This document shows positions 22,449 through 31,360 of a DNA stretch of 64,000 bases, piece by piece. Below the pieces are notes generated by a model, which was not told the origin of the DNA, did not search any database, and saw only the letters and a list, made by a program, of their open reading frames with translations. Source of the DNA: DATHBD01 sp035296325 (GTDB lineage Bacteria > Actinomycetota > Actinomycetes > Mycobacteriales > Micromonosporaceae); contig DATHBD010000037.1 in the NCBI GenBank assembly GCA_035296325.1, positions 1-64,000 on the forward strand, given 5' to 3'. A program made the position numbers and the translations under genes. Numbering within the stretch: position 1 is the first letter of the stretch; every line of letters starts with the position of its first letter.

Positions 22449-22865
22449 TCAGCCGGAGAGCGCGTCCCCGGCGGCCGGATCGCAGTCGCGGAGGAACTGG
22501 GCGCACCGGGCGGCCTCGTCGGACTCACCGATCGCGACGGCCGCCTGCCCGAGGGCCCGCAGGCTTCGCAGAAAGCCCTGGTTCGGCTCGTGCGCCCACG
22601 GCACCGGGCCGTGGCCGCGCCAGCCGTTGCGGCGCAACTGGTCGAGGCCACGGTGGTACCCGGTCCGGGCGTACGCGTAGGCCGCCACCGGGTCGCCAGC
22701 CGCGAGCGCGCGCTCCGCCAGGGTGGCCCACGCGGCGCTGAAGGTGGGGTACTCCGCCGCGACGGCCTTGATCCGCCCCTCATCGGTGCCGGCGGCGAGC
22801 AGGGCATCCGCTGCGGCCGTTTCCTCGGGAAGTTGGGTCGCGGGCGGCTGGGGCAGGAGATTCAT
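22449..22865 (-). CDS. DUF3151 family protein
   Basis: A 138-residue protein: MNLLPQPPATQLPEE, YPTFSAAWATLAERAL, AYAYARTGYHRGLDQLRRNGWRG, VPWAHEPNQGFLRSLRAL and a final AARCAQFLRDCDP. This alpha-helical actinobacterial family has TPR-like spacing but no known function. It is usually encoded close to the class II fructose-bisphosphate aldolase gene; here fba lies about 5.4 kb away on the same strand. The ATG at 22865 matches the family start MNLL; an upstream in-frame GTG at 22886 is possible because neither start has a strong ribosome-binding site. Confidence 0.85.
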   Translation of the reverse strand: MNLLPQPPATQLPEETAAADALLAAGTDEGRIKAVAAEYPTFSAAWATLAERALAAGDPVAAYAYARTGYHRGLDQLRRNGWRGHGPVPWAHEPNQGFLRSLRALGQAAVAIGESDEAARCAQFLRDCDPAAGDALSG

Positions 22866-23376
22866 CTCGATATTGAACCGCGCCACCCGGTGAAGTGCTG
22901 ACTAAACGGCTGAGGTGTTGGTCACGCGACCGGAGGGTGTGAATGAGTCGGCCATTGCCTACAACGGAAGATCGGGAGCCTCCCCAGGACCCCAAAGCGA
23001 TGGCTCAGCGGTACACGCTGGGCCATCGTCACTCCGGCTGGCATCCTCAGTCGAGCCACCTGCCCGCTTCGGTCGCGCAGCTTCGGTCGCCCGCTTCGGT
23101 CGCGCGGTTCGGTCGCGCAGTTTCGGTCGCGCGGCTGCGTCGACATGTGGAAAAAGCACCGTATTCGGCCGTCATTAGGTTCGTAGCTCGCATGGCGGTG
23201 CGGCGTTCGGCGTGTCGCCGCGGCATGTGACGTGCGGCGCTGCTCCCGCGCATGACCTGCCACATTGCTTCGCACGCATGGCCAGCCGCGTGGTGCACCC
23301 GACGGACAACCCCGGGCGACCCGGGAGGTGGGCAGGCCGATGCGCACGGCGGCGCGGCTGCCGGCAGGATGGCAGC
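22866..23376. other. Intergenic region with 13-bp tandem repeat
   Basis: A 511-bp gap between the divergent DUF3151 and LOG-family genes. At 23066-23133 five imperfect 13-14-bp units share TTCGGTCGCSC. The rest shows no gene with plausible codon usage and no clear promoter or RNA element. An open frame enters from the LOG gene but its translation is Arg-rich and not family-like. Confidence 0.65.
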
Positions 23377-24615
23377 GTGCCTCTCCCAGACCCGTTCGAC
23401 CACAGCCCGACCGAGATCGAGTCGCGCCTGGAACTCGACGCCCACCTCGCCACCGGCACCCTCGCCGGGCTGACGGTCCAAGGGCTCGACCTGTCCCTGG
23501 AGCCGCCCGATCTGTCCACCATCGACGTCGCGGACACGCTCTTCGTCGGCTGTACGCTGCCGTCCGCCGAGGTCGTCGCCGACCTGGTACGCAGGGGTGC
23601 GGGCGTGGTGCCGCACTTCATCACGGTGCCCTACCCCTCGCAGCCCACCCGGTTGTACAGCCCACAGGACCTCGCCCAGGGCTTCGACCAGCACGGTTTC
23701 GCCGGCATGTACGACACGGTGGTGTACCGGCATTTCACCGCCTCCGGCGGCGCGGTACCGCCGATCCGGGAGGCGCTGGCGCAGCGGATGCACGATCACG
23801 GCATCGACAACGCCCTCGGCGAGACCGTCCTGGCCTGGGAAGCCGGTGGCGGCGGCCCGGTCGTCGGCGTCATGGGCGGGCATGCGGAGCCGCGCGGGTC
23901 GGCGGGGTACCGGGCGGCGGCGGAGATCGGGTACCGGCTGGCCCAGGCCGGCTGCCTCGTGGTCAGCGGTGGCGGCCCTGGTGTGATGGAGGCGGCCAAC
24001 CTCGGTGCCTTCCTCGCGACGCAGGAGCCGAGCCGCCTCGACGCGGCAATTGACGCGCTCAGCGTGGTGCCGGACTTCACCGATCACGACCCGTACACCC
24101 GCCTTGCCCTGCAGGTCCGGGATCGCTTCGCCAGCGCGGGTCACCACCTGCAGCCGGCCGGCGCCGTCGCGCCCGCCGTCGCGCCGCTGCGCCAGGGCGG
24201 CGACGTGGGCGACTGGGCCCGCCACGGCGGGCTCTCCGTCCCGACCTGGCTGTACGGCCACGAGCCGGCCAACCTGTTCGCGGCCCGGATCGCGAAGTAC
24301 TTCTCCAACGCGATCCGCGAGGACACGGTGCTCCGCCTCGCCCGTGGCGGGCTGGTCTTCGCCGCCGGTCGGGCCGGCACGGTGCAGGAGGTGTTCCAGG
24401 CCGCGACGAAGACGTTCTACGCCACCGACGGCAAGTCCGGGCCGTTCGTGTTCGTGGGTACGGCCTACTGGGCCGACCTGCCGGTGGAGCCACTGCTGCG
24501 GGCGCTGCTGGCGGCCTCCCCGCACGGCGACCAGTCCGACCTGGTGCTGGTCACCGACTCGGTGGACCAGGCGGTCGCCAAGCTGACAGAGTCACCGCGG
24601 GTCAGCCCTGGCTGA
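23377..24615 (+). CDS. LOG-family Rossmann-fold nucleotide-binding protein
   Basis: A 412-residue protein with two parts. An N-terminal region of about 130 residues has DTLFVGCTLPSAEVV. The core is LOG-like: GPVVGVMGGHAEPRGSAGYRAAAEIGYRLAQAG, SGGGPGVMEAANLG near residue 196, and AGRAGTVQEVFQAA near residue 329 in place of the usual PGGxGTxxE. LOG proteins hydrolyse nucleoside monophosphates, and some release cytokinins. The replacement of the first glycines and the extra N-terminal region suggest a different ligand. GTG at 23377 gives the expected PLPDPFDHSPTEIESR start. The terminator hairpin overlaps its stop codon. Confidence 0.72.
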   Translation: MPLPDPFDHSPTEIESRLELDAHLATGTLAGLTVQGLDLSLEPPDLSTIDVADTLFVGCTLPSAEVVADLVRRGAGVVPHFITVPYPSQPTRLYSPQDLAQGFDQHGFAGMYDTVVYRHFTASGGAVPPIREALAQRMHDHGIDNALGETVLAWEAGGGGPVVGVMGGHAEPRGSAGYRAAAEIGYRLAQAGCLVVSGGGPGVMEAANLGAFLATQEPSRLDAAIDALSVVPDFTDHDPYTRLALQVRDRFASAGHHLQPAGAVAPAVAPLRQGGDVGDWARHGGLSVPTWLYGHEPANLFAARIAKYFSNAIREDTVLRLARGGLVFAAGRAGTVQEVFQAATKTFYATDGKSGPFVFVGTAYWADLPVEPLLRALLAASPHGDQSDLVLVTDSVDQAVAKLTESPRVSPG

Positions 24616-24622
24616 CCCGCGG
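24595..24622 (+). terminator. Perfect 13-bp hairpin spanning stop codon
   Basis: CCGCGGGTCAGCC (24595-24607) and its exact complement (24610-24622) with a 2-base centre. The TGA of the LOG-family gene (24613-24615) is inside the second arm, so termination structure and coding end overlap. Confidence 0.8.
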
Positions 24623-24661
24623 ACCGAGGTTCAGCCTGGCTGACCCGGGTGACCGACCGGC

Positions 24662-25969
24662 TCAGGCCCGCATCACGGTCGCGATCGGGATCCGGGCCGC
24701 CCGGATCGCCGGGATCAGCCCGCCGAGCAGTCCGGCCGCCAGTCCGGCGATGACGCCGGCCACTCCCGCCTGCCACGGGAAGTCCAGGTTGGCCAGGGAC
24801 GGGTCCCGGCCGCCGATGACGGCGCTGGCGAGTTTCAGCCCCACCACTCCCACGCCGATCGCCGCGGCGGCCGTGAGCAGGCCGGTGAGCAGCGTTTCGG
24901 CGAGGACGATGCCGGCGAGCAGCAGCCGCGACGTGCCCACCGCCCGGCGCAGCGCGAACTCCTCGACGCGTTCCCCCACGGTGGCGAGCCCGACATTCAG
25001 AATTCCGGCCACGCCGATCAGCAGAACCAGGCTCGCCATGCCCAGGAAGATCCACCGCATCAGCGTCAACTCCCTGGCCATGCCCTCGCGCGAGTTGACC
25101 GTGTGGACGTGGATGTGATCGGCAGGCGTGCCGACGGCGACAAGTCGGCTCCGCAGCGTCCGCTCCAGGTCCGTGCTAGCCGGGGTGAGCAGCACCTCGA
25201 CGCCCTCGCGCGACTGGCCGTCGAGCCCTTGCGGCGGCAGCCAGTTCTGCATCTCATCGGTCCGGGTGTACGCCTTCGGCTCGCCGCTGCCGTCATCGAC
25301 CACGCCCACGATGCGCGGGGTCGGGTGGGCGGTTGCGCCATCGAAGCGCATCTCAGCCGGCACCCGGTGCATGGCGAAGCCCTTGGCAGCCTCCTTGTTG
25401 AGCACCAGCCGCGGCGAGAGCGACGGCGACGAGGCGAAGTCCAACCATGTGCCGGCAGTCGTGCGGAAGGGCTTGAACTGGCGTACGTCTGACGTCATCG
25501 CGACGACCCGAAGCTCGATCGCCTTGCCGGGTGGACGGTCGGCCTGGCCACCGTCCCCCATCATGGATCCACAGTTGCCGAAGGGGTCGCATTCCACGGC
25601 GTACCCCCTGTCGCCCACTTCGAACGGCGCCCCACCGGGGTTGACCGGTTCCACGCCCGGCTCGCCGATGACCGCGTTCATCGTGGTCAGCGCCACGCCG
25701 TCGGCGCTGCCGTGCAATGTCTCGTGGATGACCGCCGCGGCGCGCACGGAGGGCGACAGGTAGATCTGCCGGGTCCCGTCCCTGCCCATGGTCAGGTCCG
25801 CGTTGGCGAGCAGCGCGCGCTCGGCGATCTCAGCGGCGGCCTGCACGGTCACCACGGCCAGAACACCGAGGAAGAGGCTCATCAGCGACAGCAGCGTCCG
25901 GAGTTTGCGGGCGCGGATGCCCTGCATACCGATGATCAATGCGGAGCGGAACCGACCGGAGAGGCGCAT
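24662..25969 (-). CDS. MacB/FtsX-type ABC transporter permease
   Basis: A 435-residue permease with one N-terminal helix (KLRTLLSLMSLFLGVLAVVTV), a large extracytoplasmic domain of about 230 residues (including a CDPFGNCG pair of Cys that could form a disulfide) and three C-terminal helices beginning MRWIFLGMASLVLLIGVAGILNVG and containing EEFALRRAVGTSRLLL. This is the four-helix MacB/FtsX layout, in which movement of the external domain is coupled to cytoplasmic ATP use. It shares one base with the ATPase gene upstream (TGATG) and is the third gene of a coupled adaptor-ATPase-permease operon. Confidence 0.88.
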   Translation of the reverse strand: MRLSGRFRSALIIGMQGIRARKLRTLLSLMSLFLGVLAVVTVQAAAEIAERALLANADLTMGRDGTRQIYLSPSVRAAAVIHETLHGSADGVALTTMNAVIGEPGVEPVNPGGAPFEVGDRGYAVECDPFGNCGSMMGDGGQADRPPGKAIELRVVAMTSDVRQFKPFRTTAGTWLDFASSPSLSPRLVLNKEAAKGFAMHRVPAEMRFDGATAHPTPRIVGVVDDGSGEPKAYTRTDEMQNWLPPQGLDGQSREGVEVLLTPASTDLERTLRSRLVAVGTPADHIHVHTVNSREGMARELTLMRWIFLGMASLVLLIGVAGILNVGLATVGERVEEFALRRAVGTSRLLLAGIVLAETLLTGLLTAAAAIGVGVVGLKLASAVIGGRDPSLANLDFPWQAGVAGVIAGLAAGLLGGLIPAIRAARIPIATVMRA

Positions 25970-27069
25970 CAGGTCGGCACCCGATCAGGCGCGGGCGCGA
26001 GCACGCCGTCGACGAGCCGGAGGACCCGGCCCATCCGGTTGGCATGGTCCCAGTCGTGGGTGACCAGGATCAGCCCACATCCCCGCGCTGTACTGGCGTG
26101 CAGGGCGTCGATCACCAGGTTGCCCGTCTCGGTGTCCAGGGCACCGGTCGGCTCATCGGCGAGCAGCACCTTCGGGTCGCGTACCAGCGCCCGAGCGATC
26201 GCCACCCGCTGCTGCTCGCCGCCGGAGAGTCGCGGCGGTTTCTGCTTGGCCAGGTGGGTGATGCCGACCTGGTCCAGCGCCGCCATGACCTTGGCCCGCC
26301 GTTTGCGCCGCGGCAGCCAACCCTGCCCGTTGACCAGTGCCATCGCCACGTTCTGCGCCGCGGTGAGGTGCTTGAGCAGGAAGAAGCGTTGGAATACAAA
26401 GCCGAACTCGGCACTGCGCAACGCTGCCGCCCGGCGCTCCGACACCCGGGTGATGTCCCGGCCGCCGAGCATGTACTGCCCGCCGTCCGCTCGGTCGAAG
26501 AGACCGATCAGGCTCAGCAATGTGCTCTTCCCCGAGCCGGAGCGGCCCAGGATCGCCACGCTGTCTCCACTGTGGACGGTCAGGTCGACCCCGGCCAGAA
26601 TGGTGCGTGGCTGGCGCTGGCCCTTGAGGGTCTTGGTGAGGCCCCGCAGCTGGATCAGCGGCGGGCCGCCGATCGGCACGCCCTCCCGGGTTTCGCTTCC
26701 ATGGGTCGCACCGCCATAAGGCGCACCGCCATAAGGCGCACCCCCACGAGGCAAACTCTGCGTTGGGAGGTCTGCGCCGGCCGGGCTCCCAGCTGACGGG
26801 CCGCCGAACGGCGAACCCGCAACGGGCGCGCCCGGCAGCGGCGGGCGGCTGACCGGGCCGGCGTCGGTGCGTGGGCGCGGCGGCTCCACCGCCCACGGCG
26901 CAGTCGGCGGCTCCACCGCCCACGGCGCAGTCGGCGGTTCCACCGCCTGGGCCTCAGTCCGCGGCTCCGCGGCCCACGGCTCAGTCCGCGGCTCCGCGGC
27001 CCACGGCTCAGTCGGCGGCTCCGCCGGCCGGCGTTCAATCGGCGGCTCCGCCGCCCAGGGCGCCGTCAT
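25969..27069 (-). CDS. ABC transporter ATP-binding protein with repetitive N-terminal extension
   Basis: A 366-residue protein. Residues about 140-366 are a MacB/LolD-type nucleotide-binding domain: Walker A GRSGSGKST, Q-loop FVFQRFFLLKHLTAAQNV, signature LSGGEQQRVAIARAL, Walker B VLLADEPTGALD and the switch His in LVTHDWDHA. The first 140 residues are unusual: nine-residue repeats EPPTAPWAV/EPRTEPWAA encoded by 27-bp DNA repeats, then a Pro/Gly-rich linker. ABC ATPases of this class normally start at the LxGLTK strand, here IQLRGLTK. ATG at 27069 overlaps the adaptor stop as ATGA. A shorter start cannot be excluded, but no ribosome-binding site is evident within the linker. Confidence 0.87.
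   Translation of the reverse strand: MTAPWAAEPPIERRPAEPPTEPWAAEPRTEPWAAEPRTEAQAVEPPTAPWAVEPPTAPWAVEPPRPRTDAGPVSRPPLPGAPVAGSPFGGPSAGSPAGADLPTQSLPRGGAPYGGAPYGGATHGSETREGVPIGGPPLIQLRGLTKTLKGQRQPRTILAGVDLTVHSGDSVAILGRSGSGKSTLLSLIGLFDRADGGQYMLGGRDITRVSERRAAALRSAEFGFVFQRFFLLKHLTAAQNVAMALVNGQGWLPRRKRRAKVMAALDQVGITHLAKQKPPRLSGGEQQRVAIARALVRDPKVLLADEPTGALDTETGNLVIDALHASTARGCGLILVTHDWDHANRMGRVLRLVDGVLAPAPDRVPT
26878..27062. repeat. 27-bp tandem repeat in ABC ATPase N-terminus
   Basis: Six to seven in-frame 27-bp units, two of them identical (near 26880-26933) and two others identical (near 26960-27013). Each encodes a nonapeptide of the EPPTAPWAV type. Confidence 0.88.
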
Positions 27070-28112
27070 CGCGGACCCGGCGCGCCGCTGCCACCCTCGC
27101 CGGCCGGCTTGGCTTCCGGCAGGTCAGGGCCCGGCACGCCGACGGACTCGTCGCCGGTCAACCCGGATTTGATCTGCACCACCTTGCCGTCGGTGAGCCC
27201 GAGGACCACGTCGCGGGTCTCCCGGGTGCCGTCCGGCTTCACCACGTCGACCTTGCCCTTGCCCTGACTTCCGGCGATGGCCTCGACCGGCAGGACCATG
27301 GCGTTGGCGGCCTTCTCGGTCACCACTTCCACGGTTGCGGAAGCGCCATTGATCATTTTGATGTCAGCCTGCGGGACGCAGACCAGCCGCATGCCGGTCG
27401 GCTCGGACGTCCCGCCGTTGCCCTCCTCGGGACCGCCGTCCGGCGGACCCGCGAAGCCGGGCTTCATCCCTACGGGAGGCTCGTTCGCCTTCGGCGTGGC
27501 CGCCGGCGCTTCCGGCACGGTGCCAGGCGGCAGGGCCGCGATGGTGCCGAGAACGGTACAGGGGAAGGGGCCCGGACCATTCTTGATCTGAGCCTGCACC
27601 GAGCTCACCGCGTCGCCGAGCTTGTACGCATCACCCGCGTCGATGTCCGCCACGATCCCGTAGCCGACGTGCTTGGCGGAAACGATCGGCATCCCGGCGG
27701 TGACCGTGGAACGGTCGTCCACCAGCCGGCTCCCGAAGGTCGCACCCACCGGCACCTCGACCGGGGTCGCCTTGCCCGCGGCCCACACATTGGCCACCTT
27801 CACGGGCTTCGGCGGGGTGCTCCGGGCCTGGCCGCTGCGCCGGGTCGTGCTCTGCGTCGGCTGGACCGGAAGGTACCGCACCTCGCCGGCGATCGGGGCC
27901 ACCAGACCGAACACCGGGTTGACCGACACCTTGCCGGCCAGGCTCACCCGGTTGGCCAGGTCCTGGCGGGTCGGTTTGACGGTCGTCATCGTCGTCCCGC
28001 GAGCCGCCAGGTCCGGCGGTGTTGTCGCGGTGGGCTGGTCGGCGGTGCACGCGGCCATCGGAACCGCGAGCACCGCCAGAAGACACACCCGAAGAAGGAC
28101 TTGCCTGTGCAC
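27066..28112 (-). CDS. MacA-like exporter adaptor lipoprotein
   Basis: A 348-residue secreted protein. The N-terminus HRQVLLRVCLLAVLAVPMAAC is a lipoprotein signal with the lipid-carrying Cys at about residue 22. The rest resembles periplasmic-adaptor/HlyD-like proteins: RQDLANRVSLAGKVSV, FGLVAPIAGEVRYLPV, and a C-terminal barrel VVTEKAANAMVLPVEAIAG. In Gram-positive bacteria such proteins sit on the outer membrane face and connect a MacB-type permease to its cargo. GTG at 28112 is used because it places the signal peptide at the extreme N-terminus; the open frame to 28163 adds 17 non-conserved residues. Overlaps the ATPase start by 4 bp. The cargo is unknown. Confidence 0.82.
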   Translation of the reverse strand: MHRQVLLRVCLLAVLAVPMAACTADQPTATTPPDLAARGTTMTTVKPTRQDLANRVSLAGKVSVNPVFGLVAPIAGEVRYLPVQPTQSTTRRSGQARSTPPKPVKVANVWAAGKATPVEVPVGATFGSRLVDDRSTVTAGMPIVSAKHVGYGIVADIDAGDAYKLGDAVSSVQAQIKNGPGPFPCTVLGTIAALPPGTVPEAPAATPKANEPPVGMKPGFAGPPDGGPEEGNGGTSEPTGMRLVCVPQADIKMINGASATVEVVTEKAANAMVLPVEAIAGSQGKGKVDVVKPDGTRETRDVVLGLTDGKVVQIKSGLTGDESVGVPGPDLPEAKPAGEGGSGAPGPR

Positions 28113-28226
28113 CCGTGGACCCCCCGGTGAAGTTCGCGCCGACCCGCGACGCGGGCGCACCACTAAACCAGACGCTTGCCGGGGTACGAAAGGTTGCGTG
28201 CCATCGGGTCCAAAAAACCTGCCCCG

Positions 28227-29252
28227 CTACTTGCCCATTGTGGTGCCGCTGGATCGAAGGTCCTCACAGGCCCGGGCGACCCGCTTGGCCATCGACTCCT
28301 CGGCCAGCTTGCCCCAGGTCCTCGGGTCGTATGCCTTCTTGTTGCCGACCTCGCCGTCGATCTTCAGTACGCCGTCGTAGTTCTTGAAGATGTGGCTGAC
28401 CACGGGTCGGGTGAAGGCGTACTGCGTGTCGGTGTCGACATTCATCTTGATCACGCCGTAGTCGAGGGCCTCCCGGATCTCCTCCAGCAGCGAGCCGGAG
28501 CCGCCGTGGAACACCAGGTCGAACGGCTTCGACCGGCCATACCGCTCGCCGACCGCGTCCTGGATCTGCTTGAGGATCTCGGGACGCAACTTCACGTTGC
28601 CCGGCTTGTAGACGCCGTGCACGTTGCCGAAGGTCAGCGCCGCCATGTAGCGGCCGCGCTCGCCGAGGCCGAGCGCCTCCGCGGTGGCCAGGCCGTCCTC
28701 GACGGTGGTGTACAGCTTGTCGTCGATCGCGCCCTCGACGCCGTCCTCCTCGCCACCGACCACACCGACCTCGATCTCAAGAATGATCTTCGCGGCGGCC
28801 GCCTCGGCGAGCAGCTCCTCGGCGATGCGCAGGTTCTCGTCCAGCGGCACCGCGGAGCCGTCCCACATGTGCGACTGGAACAGCGGGTCCTCGCCCCGGT
28901 TCACCCGCTCCCGGGAGATGGCGAGCAGCGGCCGGACGTAGGAGTCCAGCTTGTCCTTCGGGCAGTGGTCGGTGTGCAGGGCGACCGTGATCGGGTACCC
29001 CTTCGCGACCTCGCGGGCGTAGGCCGCCAGCGCCACCGCGCCGGTCACCATGTCCTTCACCGTCGACCCCGAGGCATACTCCGCGCCTCCGGTGGAGACC
29101 TGCAGGATGCCGTCACTGCCGGCCTCGGCGAACCCGCGCAGCGCCGCGGTGAGGGTCTGCGAGGAGGTCACGTTGATCGCGGGGTACGCGAACGCTCCGG
29201 CTTTGGCCCGGTCGATCATCTCGGCGTAGGCGTCCGGCGAGGCAATAGGCAT
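28227..29252 (-). CDS. fba: Class II fructose-bisphosphate aldolase
   Basis: A 341-residue zinc-dependent aldolase of glycolysis and gluconeogenesis (fructose 1,6-bisphosphate to DHAP + GAP). The metal and substrate sites are visible: HTDHCPKDKL, EIEVGVVGGEEDGV, FGNVHGVYKPGNVKL, LVFHGGSGS and KMNVDTDTQYAF. Length and order match the long actinobacterial/fungal type. AGGAG lies 7 bp before the ATG. Its upstream region holds a 12-bp-class repeat with three CTAG sites. Confidence 0.95.
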   Translation of the reverse strand: MPIASPDAYAEMIDRAKAGAFAYPAINVTSSQTLTAALRGFAEAGSDGILQVSTGGAEYASGSTVKDMVTGAVALAAYAREVAKGYPITVALHTDHCPKDKLDSYVRPLLAISRERVNRGEDPLFQSHMWDGSAVPLDENLRIAEELLAEAAAAKIILEIEVGVVGGEEDGVEGAIDDKLYTTVEDGLATAEALGLGERGRYMAALTFGNVHGVYKPGNVKLRPEILKQIQDAVGERYGRSKPFDLVFHGGSGSLLEEIREALDYGVIKMNVDTDTQYAFTRPVVSHIFKNYDGVLKIDGEVGNKKAYDPRTWGKLAEESMAKRVARACEDLRSSGTTMGK

Positions 29253-29262
29253 GATGGCACTC

Positions 29263-29315
29263 CTAGACGGGTGTGCGCCTAGACCGAGGTGCGCCTAGAC
29301 GGGTGTGCGACGCGA
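29263..29315. repeat. Short CTAG-bearing repeat upstream of fba
   Basis: Three copies of a CCTAGACSGGTGTGCG-like unit in about 50 bp just upstream of the fba ribosome-binding site (the first overlaps it). They lie in the 227-bp divergent gap with the small plus-strand gene. Confidence 0.65.
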
Positions 29316-29479
29316 CGGGTTTGGCGTTACGGTGCCGACACGACGGTGTGCGACAGCGCGGTCCTCCATGTGCAGTATTCCGTAATCCCGGCTCTGACGA
29401 GCCGCCGGGGTTCATGTCGCACCCGGCCGCGCGCAGCGTACGGTGACACCATCCAGGTAGCGGCGAAACGGGGCGGACG

Positions 29480-29695
29480 ATGACTCAGCCTGACCATGAT
29501 CTTGCGCTGTTCAGCGATCCTCTCGATCCCGAGCAGCTCGACCTCCGGACCCCGATCGCCGACGCGGCCGAGCAGGCCTCGCCGGTCGACGACTCGGTGG
29601 TGCGGGGGGCGCTCCAGCTGCCGTTCGAGGCGAACGAGTACGACGTGCTCGAGCAGGCGCACGTCGTGCCGGTCACCGAGGACGACTACCGGTAG
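29480..29695 (+). CDS. Small conserved-type acidic protein, unknown
   Basis: A 71-residue acidic protein: MTQPDHDLALFSDPLDPEQLDL, VRGALQLPFEANEYDVLEQ and a terminal VPVTEDDYR. It is supported as a gene by its acidic, leucine-regular composition, which is unlike out-of-frame translation, by an ATG following GGGGCGGACG, and by its clean fit between the divergent fba promoter region and the convergent flavoprotein. The ELPxEAxExDVxEQ-like part is reminiscent of small proteins found in many actinomycetes, but I do not recognise a named family or function. Confidence 0.6.
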   Translation: MTQPDHDLALFSDPLDPEQLDLRTPIADAAEQASPVDDSVVRGALQLPFEANEYDVLEQAHVVPVTEDDYR

Positions 29696-29713
29696 CGCTC
29701 AGGCCGAGGCGGC

Positions 29714-31159
29714 TCAGCCGAGGGCGTCGACCGCCTTGCGCGCGGCGACCAGGATCGGGTCCCACACGGGGGCGTACGGCGGTGCGTACCCGAGGTCGAG
29801 GCCGGTCATCTCCTCGACCGTCATGCCGTTCCACAGCGCAACGGCGACCGCGTCGATGCGCTTCGCCGAATCCGTACGCCCGACGATCTGGCCGCCGAGC
29901 AGGCGCCCGGAGCGGCGCTCGGCCAGCAGCTTGACGGTCATGGGCTCCGCGCCGGGCATGTAGCCGGCCGTGTTCGTCGACTCGATTGTGCCGCTGACCA
30001 CCTCGAACCCGGCCGCGGCAGCCTCCCGGGAACTCAGGCCGGTACGCGCCACCTCCAGGTCGCAGACCTTGGTCACCGCGGTGCCGAGCACGCCGGGGAA
30101 GGTGGCGTACCCGCCGCCGATGTTGATCCCGGCGACCCTGCCCTGCTTGTTGGCGTGCGTGCCGAGCGGGACGTAGACCGGCCGGCCGGTCAACCGGTGC
30201 ACCGTCTCGACGCAGTCACCGGCGGCCCAGACCCCCTCGGTCCGGACGCCGTCGGCACCCTGCACCCGCATCCGCGGATCGGTGGGCACGCCGCCGGTCG
30301 GGCCGATCGGCAATCCGGCGTCCCTGGCCAGGGCGGTGTTGGGCCGCACGCCGAGGCCGAGTACCACGATGTCGGCCGGCAGGGTGGCCGCTTCGGTGAC
30401 GACCGCGCTGACCTGCCCGGCGCGCGACTCCAGCCCGGTGACGGTCTCGCCGGTACGGACCTCGATGCCCAGCCCGCACATCGCCTCGCGGACGCGGACC
30501 CCCATGTCCGGATCCAGCGAGGCCATCGGCTCGGGTGCCTGTTCCACCAAGGCCACCGAGAGCCCGTGCCGCACCAGCGCCTCGGCCAGCTCCACCCCGA
30601 TGTACCCGCCACCGATCACCACCGCGCGTTCCGGTCGAGGATCGCGGTCCAGCCAGGCCAGCACCGCCGCGCCGTGGTCCAGCGTCTGCACCCCGAACAC
30701 GCCGCCGATCGCCTCCTCACCGCCCCCGCCAGCACCGCCCGCGCCAGCGCCGCCCCCGCCAGCACCGGTACCGCCGCCGGCCCAGGCTGGTCGGACCGGC
30801 ACGGCACCGGCCGCGTACATCAGCTGGTCGAAGCCCTCGCGGATCTCCCGGCCACCCTCGTCCAGCAGCCGGGCCACCACCTCGCGACGGTCCAGGTCGA
30901 TGCCGACCACCTCGGCGCGCAGCCGCACATCAACGGCATAGTCCCGGCGGAACGTCTCGGGGTCGCGGCTGACCAGCGCGTCCGGACCGGCGACCACGTT
31001 GCCGATCCAGTACGGGATGCCGCACGCGGAGTAGGACGTGAAGTGGCCCCGCTCGAACGCGACGATCTGCAGGTCCTCCGGCCCTCGGCGGCGGCGGGCC
31101 TGGGAAGCTGCCGACATCCCCCCGGCGTCGCCGCCGATCACCACAAGTCGTTCGGTCAC
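29714..31159 (-). CDS. CoA-disulfide reductase/NADH oxidase-like flavoprotein
   Basis: A 481-residue pyridine-nucleotide-disulfide oxidoreductase. FAD-binding GGDAGGMSAASQARR is at the N-terminus, the single redox Cys is in SYSACGIPYWIGN near residue 43, and NADPH/NADH-binding GGGYIGVELAEAL is central, followed by VWAAGDCVE and the dimerisation domain. The single Cys43-type arrangement is typical of CoA-disulfide reductases and H2O-forming NADH oxidases. A Gly/Ala-only insertion of about 20 residues (near 128-150) precedes the NAD domain and looks like an expansion. GTG start. A rhodanese domain is not attached. Confidence 0.87.
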   Translation of the reverse strand: MTERLVVIGGDAGGMSAASQARRRRGPEDLQIVAFERGHFTSYSACGIPYWIGNVVAGPDALVSRDPETFRRDYAVDVRLRAEVVGIDLDRREVVARLLDEGGREIREGFDQLMYAAGAVPVRPAWAGGGTGAGGGGAGAGGAGGGGEEAIGGVFGVQTLDHGAAVLAWLDRDPRPERAVVIGGGYIGVELAEALVRHGLSVALVEQAPEPMASLDPDMGVRVREAMCGLGIEVRTGETVTGLESRAGQVSAVVTEAATLPADIVVLGLGVRPNTALARDAGLPIGPTGGVPTDPRMRVQGADGVRTEGVWAAGDCVETVHRLTGRPVYVPLGTHANKQGRVAGINIGGGYATFPGVLGTAVTKVCDLEVARTGLSSREAAAAGFEVVSGTIESTNTAGYMPGAEPMTVKLLAERRSGRLLGGQIVGRTDSAKRIDAVAVALWNGMTVEEMTGLDLGYAPPYAPVWDPILVAARKAVDALG

Positions 31160-31252
31160 CGCACCAGGCTAGAGGTGGCGCCTGCTCCGCCGGCAGGCAC
31201 CACGACGCGGGCGCGGCGCGGGCCGGGCGCCGCGCGCTGCGGGGCCTGCGGA

Positions 31253-31360
31253 GGCCGGGCTCACCGACGCCGGGCTCACCGACGCCGGGCTAAGCGAGGC
31301 CGGGCTAACCAAGGCCGGGCTAACCAAGGCCGGGCTCACCGAGGCCGGGCTGACCGAGGC
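31253..31360. repeat. 15-bp tandem repeat forming 3' end of AmmB gene
   Basis: Seven to eight units of GCCGGGCTCACCGAG or variants. The first five are non-coding; the last two encode the C-terminal QPGLGEPGLG of the MEMO-like protein, whose stop codon (31320) is within the array. Confidence 0.88.

Noticed and set aside
23180..23280. Another copy of the dispersed repeat
   Set aside because: Only short GC-rich matches (CGTGTCGC) align; the ordered blocks are absent.
23212..23376. Longer N-terminus for the LOG-family protein
   Set aside because: Translation upstream of 23377 is Arg/His-rich and low quality; the family-like sequence begins at PLPDPFD.
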